Positions 1 through 6,456 of a DNA stretch of 44,572 bases are shown piece after piece; position 1 is the stretch's first letter, and each line of letters starts with the position of its first letter. Both the position numbers and the translations under genes were made by a program. The notes below the pieces were generated by a model that was not told the DNA's origin, searched no databases, and saw only the letters and a list, made by a program, of their open reading frames with translations. This stretch comes from Gemmatimonadota bacterium (lineage in GTDB: Bacteria; Gemmatimonadota; Gemmatimonadetes; Gemmatimonadales; Gemmatimonadaceae): positions 1 to 44,572 of the forward strand of contig JACREJ010000086.1 in assembly GCA_016218305.1 (NCBI GenBank), written 5' to 3'.

Positions 1-2429
1 TCGGCGGGGAAGTCGGGGTCGGCCCGGTAGATGTAGTCAATGCGATACCCGCCCTTTGCCGGATCGCGGAAGAGCCGTGCGCCCAGTGACGCCACCGGCA
101 CGTTGTCCTCGCCACGGCGCACGTCGCCGCCGCCCACCGACGTGTGCAGCGCGGAGAGCTCGCCGACCGCCCAGCCGATGAGGTCGCTCAGCTCGGCGCG
201 CGTCGTGATGCGCGGCACGAGCGCGCCGTACTTCCTGAGCGTGGCCCGATAGTCCACGCCGTGCAGGTTGGGATCGTAGAACCAGTCGCGCTCCATGCGC
301 CACGCGTCAACGAAGAGCTGGCGGAAGTCGTCGCGCACATCAATGCTGAAGCTCCAGCTCGAGAGGTCGAGGCGGTTGTCCGAGAGGTTGTTCGCCTTGG
401 CGGCCCGCGCGTCGAGCACGTACAGCGCGTTCTCCCGCCGCACGAGCAGCGACCTGCCGTTCCCCGACAGCTCTGCGGAACGGATGCCATCCACGACAAC
501 CACAGGATCGGGCTTCTCGTTGCCGACCTTCAGCGCCATCAGGTCGGTCTTCGCGTCGGCACCCGAGCCGCGCGACGTGTAGAACAGCGCGTCGCCGGTG
601 GCGGCGAGCCAGCCGTAGTTGCCACTGGGGACCGGAAGGCGGCGGATGCGCGCCATCAGGCCGTCGGCATCGATCTGCACCAGCCTGGCGCTCTCGCTCT
701 TCCGCGGGGCCGCGGCGCTGTCGCCTGTCGCCGGCGTCTCGGAACGGTCGCGCCGCGCGCCGCGCGGGGCGGGCTTGTGCAGTTCGTCGTCCGGGAGAAA
801 CGGCGAGCGCAGCCCGGGGCGCAGGGCCACCTGGTAGATCTCGATCTCCTTGTCGAAGTACGGCTCAGGACGCCGGTTCCCCCACGGGGCGCCGACGAGC
901 GTGCGCAGGTTGCGGTCGGAGAGGAAGTAGATGAACTCGCCCTTGGGATCCCACGCCGGCGCGCTGCTGTTGGTGCGGTCCGAGGTCAGGGCGATGTTCC
1001 TGCCTGACTCCACACTGAAGATCTTGATCTGCTGGAACGAGTTCGGCGCCGACATCTCGAAGGCGAGCCAGCGCGAGTCGGGCGACCAGGCCACGTCCCC
1101 GAGCCCTTCGCGGTTCTCGGAGACCTTCTTCATCTCCTTGGTCGCGAGGTTCATCACCCACAGGTCGCGGTTGTTGTCGCTCCACGCGAGCCACTTGCCA
1201 TCCGGCGAGGGGGTTCCGCGGAAGCGGAGAATGTCTCCTCCCTTGGTGAGCGGCTCGTCCTTGCCGACGCCGTTGGCCGGCAGGCGCACCCACTCGAACT
1301 CGCCGCTCTCGTCGCTGAGGGCGAGCAGGGACTTGCCGTCGGCGGTGAAGATGGCGTCGCGGAAGCGCACGCTGTCCTTGGTGGAGGCGCGGACGAAGCG
1401 CCCTCCCTTCACCGGGGCGACGAAGACGCGGCCGCGCGAGGTGAGCACCACGCGCGTGCCGTCGTTGGAAAGATGCGCCGACGACAGATAGCTCATCGGG
1501 TCGCGCACCCACCGCTCGCGCAGCTGGTCGAGGTCGGAGGCCAGGGTGATGGGGACCATGCGCGTCTGTCCGCTCGCCACGTCGAGGACCCAGAGGTCGG
1601 CCTGCAGCTGGTATACGATCTTGCCGTCGGAGGCGAGCTTGGGATGGCGGACGTCCCAGCCGACGTGCTTCGTGACTTGCCGGCGATCGCTGCCATCCTC
1701 CGCCATGGACCAGATGTTCATCTGTCCATCGCGGTCCGTGACGAAGTAGACGCGCCCCTGATGCCACATCGGCGTGTGGCTCTCGCCAGCGTAATCCTGT
1801 CCGGTGAGCTGGATCGCCTCGGCGGCGCCGGCGGTGAACCGCCAGATCTGGCGCGCGGTGCCGCCCGTGTAGCGCTTGGTGACGTTGTTGTGGAAGCCGG
1901 GGCGCGCGAAGTAGATCGTCTTGCCCGACGCGTCGTACGAGCCCTCGGAGGCGCCGGCCAGCGGATTCAGCGTGCGCGTGTTCGTGGCGAGGTCGAGCGT
2001 GACCATGCCGCTCTTGGGGATGCCGGCGTACTGTGTGGTGCGATAGACGAGCCGGCCGTCGGGCGTCCAGGTGGTGGCGATGGCCGCGTCGCCGTCGTAG
2101 GTCCAGCGCGTCGGCGAGCCGCCGCCGACGGGCATTGTATAGAGCGCCGTCTGCCCCTCGTAGCGCGCGGTGAACGCGAGCGTTTTGCCGTCCCGCGAGA
2201 TGACCGCGTCGGTCTCCTCGGCGGCGTGCGTGGTCAGCCGGTGGGCGAGGCCACCGCTGAGTGGCACGGTCCACAGGTCGCCCTCAGCGGCGAAGACGAT
2301 GGTCTGTCCGCTGATGGCCGGGAAGCGGTAGAAACCGAGGGCGCCCTGCGGCTGGGTCTGAGCGACGGCAGTGGCGGCGGTCAGCAGGACGAGGGTGAAC
2401 GCGAGGCGGCGGAGCATGGGCTCTCTCAT
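1..2429 (-). CDS. Tricorn-type S41 protease, N-terminal part (C-terminus beyond window)
   Basis: About 809 residues are present; the gene runs off the left edge. The N-terminus is a signal peptide (MLRRLAFTLVLLTAATAVAQ), so the product is exported. A long series of TolB/PD40-like beta-propeller blades follows, with recurring patterns such as SRDGKTLAF, SPDGKWLAWS and SPDSRWLAF. The last ~120 residues (SWSFSIDVRDDFRQLF..., then RMERDWFYDPNLHG) match the helical C1 region that precedes PDZ and the S41 catalytic core in Tricorn peptidases. The catalytic serine part is therefore outside the window. Family members of about 1050-1100 aa degrade peptides; an exported form probably acts in the periplasm. 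ATG at 2429 gives MREPMLRR; the in-frame ATG at 2417, preceded by AGAG, gives a more typical signal peptide. Family assignment is firm. Confidence 0.9.
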   Translation of the reverse strand, partial: MREPMLRRLAFTLVLLTAATAVAQTQPQGALGFYRFPAISGQTIVFAAEGDLWTVPLSGGLAHRLTTHAAEETDAVISRDGKTLAFTARYEGQTALYTMPVGGGSPTRWTYDGDAAIATTWTPDGRLVYRTTQYAGIPKSGMVTLDLATNTRTLNPLAGASEGSYDASGKTIYFARPGFHNNVTKRYTGGTARQIWRFTAGAAEAIQLTGQDYAGESHTPMWHQGRVYFVTDRDGQMNIWSMAEDGSDRRQVTKHVGWDVRHPKLASDGKIVYQLQADLWVLDVASGQTRMVPITLASDLDQLRERWVRDPMSYLSSAHLSNDGTRVVLTSRGRVFVAPVKGGRFVRASTKDSVRFRDAIFTADGKSLLALSDESGEFEWVRLPANGVGKDEPLTKGGDILRFRGTPSPDGKWLAWSDNNRDLWVMNLATKEMKKVSENREGLGDVAWSPDSRWLAFEMSAPNSFQQIKIFSVESGRNIALTSDRTNSSAPAWDPKGEFIYFLSDRNLRTLVGAPWGNRRPEPYFDKEIEIYQVALRPGLRSPFLPDDELHKPAPRGARRDRSETPATGDSAAAPRKSESARLVQIDADGLMARIRRLPVPSGNYGWLAATGDALFYTSRGSGADAKTDLMALKVGNEKPDPVVVVDGIRSAELSGNGRSLLVRRENALYVLDARAAKANNLSDNRLDLSSWSFSIDVRDDFRQLFVDAWRMERDWFYDPNLHGVDYRATLRKYGALVPRITTRAELSDLIGWAVGELSALHTSVGGGDVRRGEDNVPVASLGARLFRDPAKGGYRIDYIYRADPDFPA

Positions 2430-3074
2430 GGTTCGGGGCAATTCGCCGGAGGCGCCGGGGCCTGGCAAATCTGTGACTGCCGGAACGCGGGCGCCAACTT
2501 CCCTGTGCGAAGTCTACGCCGCACCGCCGGGCCAACGTTGAGGCGGAGCGATGACGACGGTGGCGATCGTGGTCCTGCTGGTCACGATCGAGGTGTTGTA
2601 CGGCACGGCGCGCTCGCGGGGGGCGATGGAGACCTGGTCGCCCGGCTCGAGCAGGCGCGTGGGCGGCTTGTCATGGGCGTCGCGGCGCCGACACCGTGGG
2701 AAGGGCGGTGGACCGACTACCAGTTGCGCGACGTGATGCGCACTCGCGATGTCAGCGTCGCGGCATCCGTCGCGTCGGCAAGCGCGCGCCCGTCCATCAC
2801 GGCCAGCCGGACTCAGGCATGGTCGTCGGAGCTGATGAGCCGCGATCCGGCGACGTCGGCCGGGGCGCGCGTCAGGCAAAGGAGCGCGGCACCTTCGAAG
2901 TGCAGAGGCAACGCGGCGGGCTCGTCGAAGCGCATCTCCCAAACCTAAGAGAAGTGGCCCATCCCGAGCGATGTGCAGTCCTGCCTAGGCGCGAGATCGT
3001 TGATGGAGCGCCCGGTACGCGCCTCGATGGCCCGCTGGAGGTGCACGAGCACCTGATCCAACGGTGCGTGAGGT
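2430..3074. other. 645 bp gap with no confident gene; possible gene remnants
   Basis: No open frame here has convincing similarity to a family I know. On the minus strand a protein-like stretch without an ATG runs from about 3058 to a TAG near 2947 (VLVHLQRAIEARTGRSINDL). It is followed by a 40-codon ORF at 2935-2813 that starts MRFDEPAALPLHFEGAALL and ends in TGA; open frame continues after that TGA for about 30 codons. On the plus strand, ATG at 2551 follows AGGCGGAGCG and opens a hydrophobic peptide (MTTVAIVVLLVTIEVLY) that soon loses coding character. A second plus frame (LVARLEQARGRLVMGVAAP) lies one shift away. The pattern suggests one or two decayed genes, but this is inference. Confidence 0.4.
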
Positions 3075-5039
3075 CTAACTGCGACCCGGCAACGCGGCCT
3101 CGGCCTCGAAGCGAGTGGTCAGCGCCTTGAACTGCGCCTCGACGGCGTGGAACGCGTCAACGACGTCGGGGTCGAACGCCGTCCCGCGGCCTTCGGCAAT
3201 GTGCGAGACCGCCACCTCATGCGACAGCGCGCCCCGATAGACGCGGGCCTGCACGAGTGCGTCGTACACGTCCACCACGGCCATGATGCGGCCCGGCAGC
3301 GGAATGGCCTCGCCGGCCAGCCCGTGCGGGTAGCCCTTGCCGTCCCACCGTTCGTGGTGGGTGCGCACGAGGTCCTTCGCCAGCCGGAGCACGTCGGCCT
3401 CTTCGCCGTCGGTGAGCCCCGCATCGCGCTCGGCGCGCACGATCGTCTCGTAGCCCAGCTCGGGGTGCCGTTTCATCTGCGCGTACTCGTCGTCCGTCAG
3501 CTTGTCGGCCTTGTTGAGCACGGCGTCAGGAATGCCGACCTTGCCGATGTCGTGGAGCACGGCGAGCCGCGCCAGCAGGCGCACGTAGTCCGCGTCGAGC
3601 TGGCCGCGGTAGCGCGGCATCGCGTTCAACTGGGTCGCGATGAGCGCGACGAACTCACCGGTGCGCTTGGCGTGCAGGCCGGTGGACCGGTCGCGCGTCT
3701 CCACCAGTGACGTCAGCGAGCTGACGGCGAAGTCGCGCGTCTGCTCCCGTCGCACCTGCGCGACGTCGGCCCTGTTCCCCTCGTGGCGCAGGGACAGCAC
3801 GGTCAGCGCCGCGAGCGCCAGCGCCACCGCCAGCGTGGGATAGAGCGGGGTGAAGACGACGCCCGGTCCCCGCATGCTCCAGAGGGCCGCGCCCCAGAGC
3901 GCCCCCACGGCCACAAGCGATCCCACCGCGCCGAGCGCGAGCCCTGCGCGCGCGACGAGAACGGCGGCCGCCATGCCAAAGGCAAGCGTGGCCAGCAGCC
4001 AGATGGTGCGCGAGGCGTACGGCGACCACAGCGTGGTTCCATCGAGGAGGTCCGCCGCCAGTGTGGCGTGCACTTCGACGCCCGGATAGGCGGGATCGAA
4101 GGGCGTCGCCACGACGTCGCGCAAGCCAAGTCCCGTGACGCCGACGAACACCACGTGACCGCGCAGCGCGCCCGGCGGCACCCGGCCGCGCAGCACGTCG
4201 GCCGCCGAGACGTGCGTGAACGTCTGGCCGGGTCCGCGGAATCGCACGCGCACCGTGGCGCGCGGGTCGAGTCGCACTTCGCCCACCTTCGTCCGCAGGA
4301 CCAGTCGTCCGTCGCGGGCCTCGAGCACCTGGAGTGGACCGGACGCCCCGATGGCGACGGCCTGCAACGCCAGCGACGGATGCAACCGGCCCTCGAATGC
4401 CATGAGGAGCGGCACGCGCCTGAGCACACCGTCGCCGTCGGCGCCGGCGTTCAGGAAGCCCGTGGCGCCGACGGAGCGACCGAACAGCGGGAGGGCGCAG
4501 ACGGCGCCTGTCGGGTGGAAGACGGCCGCGGGCGACAGGGCGTCGCCGACCTGGACCACCGGGGCTGGATGCAGGACGCAGGCCGAGTGGTCGTCCGTGG
4601 AGGCACGACCGAAGGTGAATCCAGCACCGAGGATCGTCGGGCCTCGCGAAAAGGCTCGGGCCAGCGCCGAGTCGTGCGGGTTCGGATGCTGCGCCTGGCT
4701 GGCGGACGCCGCGCCCGCCGTGCGATCGGGTTCGGAGAACATGATGTCGTAGGCCACGACGGTCGCACCCGACGCGTTGAGGCTGTCGACGAACTGTGCC
4801 ATGACGTCGTGCGGCCACGGCCACTGCCCGATGGCCGCGACGCTCTGGTCGTCAACGGCCACCACCGTCACGCGACTGGCGGGGGCGCGCCCGCCGGCGG
4901 AGACCATCAGTCCGTCCAGCGTGCGCTCCTCTAGCCGCGCGAGGGCATCCGGTGCCGCGACCGCCACGGTGAGCACCACCACCGCGGCGGCGGCGCCGGT
5001 GAGCAGGACCCGTCGGGGAATCGCGTGCGTGCGGGGCAT
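3075..5039 (-). CDS. CHASE2 sensor / HD-GYP cyclic-di-GMP phosphodiesterase
   Basis: The 654-residue membrane protein begins with an N-terminal membrane segment (residues ~10-30). A periplasmic CHASE2 sensor domain follows (~35-335; typical VVAVDDQSVAAIGQWPWPHD and YDIMFSEPD near the start, VFVGVTGLGLRDVVATPF and PGVEVHATLAADLL near the end). Three membrane helices span about 345-418. The output domain is HD-GYP (~435-640): HD pair H496-D497 in LHDIGK, H525, HHE at 561-563, then GKGYP at 567-571 and VVDVYDAL. All expected metal ligands are present, so hydrolysis of c-di-GMP is likely. CHASE2 is more often joined to adenylate or diguanylate cyclases, so this pairing is less usual. The start lies 10 nt after the OmpA-lipoprotein gene and the fecR gene precedes that, forming one transcription unit. 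Confidence 0.93.
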   Translation of the reverse strand: MPRTHAIPRRVLLTGAAAAVVVLTVAVAAPDALARLEERTLDGLMVSAGGRAPASRVTVVAVDDQSVAAIGQWPWPHDVMAQFVDSLNASGATVVAYDIMFSEPDRTAGAASASQAQHPNPHDSALARAFSRGPTILGAGFTFGRASTDDHSACVLHPAPVVQVGDALSPAAVFHPTGAVCALPLFGRSVGATGFLNAGADGDGVLRRVPLLMAFEGRLHPSLALQAVAIGASGPLQVLEARDGRLVLRTKVGEVRLDPRATVRVRFRGPGQTFTHVSAADVLRGRVPPGALRGHVVFVGVTGLGLRDVVATPFDPAYPGVEVHATLAADLLDGTTLWSPYASRTIWLLATLAFGMAAAVLVARAGLALGAVGSLVAVGALWGAALWSMRGPGVVFTPLYPTLAVALALAALTVLSLRHEGNRADVAQVRREQTRDFAVSSLTSLVETRDRSTGLHAKRTGEFVALIATQLNAMPRYRGQLDADYVRLLARLAVLHDIGKVGIPDAVLNKADKLTDDEYAQMKRHPELGYETIVRAERDAGLTDGEEADVLRLAKDLVRTHHERWDGKGYPHGLAGEAIPLPGRIMAVVDVYDALVQARVYRGALSHEVAVSHIAEGRGTAFDPDVVDAFHAVEAQFKALTTRFEAEAALPGRS

Positions 5040-5049
5040 GCGGACGCCG

Positions 5050-5652
5050 CTAGCGAATGGTCACCTCGACGCGCCGGTTTCGCGGTTCCGCCACGTTGTC
5101 GTCCGTTGCAACCAGCGGATTGGACTCGCCGTGCGATGCGACCTCGATGAGGCGCGGTTCGACGCCCGCCGCCAGCAGGCGGTCCCGTATGCCCTCGGCG
5201 CGCGCGAGCCCGACCCGCACGTTCGTCTCCGCCTCGCCGGTGCGGTCGGTGTGCCCGATGACGGTGAGCTCCGGCGTCGGCATGTTGCGCACCGCGTCCA
5301 GGATGCGCGGCAGCAGTGCGACGGATTCAGCCGTCAGTTCGGCTCCGCCCGGCTCGAAGTACAGCAGGAACGTCTGCGGCGCCCGCGGCCGCGCCGACAG
5401 CGCGCTGCCGAAGATCCTCGCCACCTCCTGCTCCGCGACCGGGGCGGGGGCCGACGGCGGTCCGCTCGGCCCCACGCGGCTGCCGCTGCCCGCGGCGTCG
5501 AGCGTGACGCTCGCACCGCCAGCGGTGACCGTCGCCTTGCCGACCTTGCCGTCCTCGGGGTCCGGCATGAGCACGACGAGGTCCTTGGGCTTGGCGCACG
5601 CCGAGGCGACGACCCCGAGCGCGAGCATCAGGACTGCGTGGCGAATCGTCAT
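5050..5652 (-). CDS. OmpA-family peptidoglycan-binding lipoprotein
   Basis: The 200-residue product has a lipoprotein signal with VASAC lipobox (Cys19), so it should be anchored in the outer membrane. Residues ~20-85 are a Gly/Ala/Pro-rich linker. Residues ~90-200 are an OmpA-like domain: LLYFEPGGAEL, then VIGHTDRTGEAETNVRVGLARA, then SHGESNPLV and RNRRVEVTI. The HTD...N..L...RA and NRRVE patterns are those that bind diaminopimelate in peptidoglycan. Its start overlaps the fecR stop by 4 bp (ATGA), implying translational coupling. In other bacteria FecR-domain and OmpA genes often sit beside CHASE2 signalling genes, as here. The likely job is to link the sensor module to the cell wall; that role is inferred from context. 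Confidence 0.9.
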   Translation of the reverse strand: MTIRHAVLMLALGVVASACAKPKDLVVLMPDPEDGKVGKATVTAGGASVTLDAAGSGSRVGPSGPPSAPAPVAEQEVARIFGSALSARPRAPQTFLLYFEPGGAELTAESVALLPRILDAVRNMPTPELTVIGHTDRTGEAETNVRVGLARAEGIRDRLLAAGVEPRLIEVASHGESNPLVATDDNVAEPRNRRVEVTIR

Positions 5653-6104
5653 GGCGCCTCCACCTGCACCAGGAGGTGCGTGCCCCGCACGCCGATCACC
5701 GCCTTCGGCGTCTCAATGGTGATGGACTCCGGCGCGAGCGCGGCAATGCGCCCAGAGATGTAGCTGAGCACGCCGGAGAAGACGCGGAGCGACAGGCCAA
5801 GCTTCTGCTGCTCCGGAGCGAACGCGAAGCCCCGCAGGTGGATGGCCGTCTTGGCGCCGAGCGACAGCCGTGTTCCATCACGGAGCGTGAGGCCCAGGCT
5901 CGACGCCGCGCCGGTGCGGAGCGAATCCGACTCCTGCAACGCGATGCCGGGCTGCGCGGGAATGGTGCGGCCCGCACGAATCACGAATGCGGTGCCGCTG
6001 GCCGACTTGATGGTGCCTGCCGCCGGGCCCTGCGCTTCGACGGCAGATGCGACGAGCAGGAGAACCAGCGCGACGGCACGGTGGAGCCGGGTGGGGTCGG
6101 TCAT
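5649..6104 (-). CDS. Exported FecR-domain protein
   Basis: The 151-residue product has a signal peptide (RLHRAVALVLLLVASAVEAQ) and then a single FecR domain: GTAFVIRAGRTIPAQPGIAL, ESDSLRTGAASSLGLTLRDG, TRLSLGAKTAIHL and, at the end, ETPKAVIGVRGTHLLV. No membrane helix follows, so it is a free periplasmic form and not the anti-sigma type of FecR. Such short exported FecR proteins are commonly found next to CHASE2 signalling genes; their ligand is unknown. The start codon overlaps the stop of the upstream SixA-like open frame (ATGA), and the stop overlaps the start of the OmpA lipoprotein gene. Identity as a FecR-domain protein is firm, the role is not. Confidence 0.88.
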   Translation of the reverse strand: MTDPTRLHRAVALVLLLVASAVEAQGPAAGTIKSASGTAFVIRAGRTIPAQPGIALQESDSLRTGAASSLGLTLRDGTRLSLGAKTAIHLRGFAFAPEQQKLGLSLRVFSGVLSYISGRIAALAPESITIETPKAVIGVRGTHLLVQVEAP

Positions 6105-6456
6105 GGCGAAGGGGGTGGGGAGAATCCTGCTGATTCTAGGCGGCCGGCACGGGGCGTCAAGACGTCGGGCGTTCCGCAGCGTCGCGCCCCTGGCGCGTGA
6201 TCCTTCGGCGTATCCCGCACGATGCGCGCGGCTCCCCCTTTGCGGGCGTCGTTCCGGGACCGGCCGTCAAGGCGCCCGTTCGCGACCCCGTACGGAGGGA
6301 GCTTCGCGAGGCGGGCGTTGGCCAGAGCATTGACGACATCGGCCATGCCCGGGTGGTGGCCGACGAGCATCACGCGCGCGGCGTGGCCGTCGAGCGCGGG
6401 GATCACCTGACCGGATGCCGATCGTCCCCCCCACGGCGGCAAGGCCGCACCGCGCC
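6101..6456 (-). pseudogene. SixA-like phosphohistidine phosphatase remnant, 5'-truncated
   Basis: Right after the stop of the amylase-esterase gene an open frame holds only the C-terminal half of a SixA-type histidine phosphatase. IPALDGHAARVMLVGHHPGM is the block around the second catalytic histidine, followed by LPPYGVA and GGAARIVRDTPKDH, which match the usual C-terminal end. The N-terminal RHG motif that carries the phosphate-accepting histidine is absent, and upstream sequence in this frame is antisense-like noise inside the esterase gene. A GTG at 6406 could still yield a ~101-residue protein. The frame ends in ATGA overlap with fecR, so translation through it could feed fecR. Loss of the 5' half by deletion at the esterase gene end is inferred. 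Confidence 0.65.

Noticed and set aside
2720-2935. TGA in a small minus-strand frame as a selenocysteine codon, given selA in the window
   Set aside because: No selenoprotein family match, no conserved context around the TGA, and the frame soon ends again.
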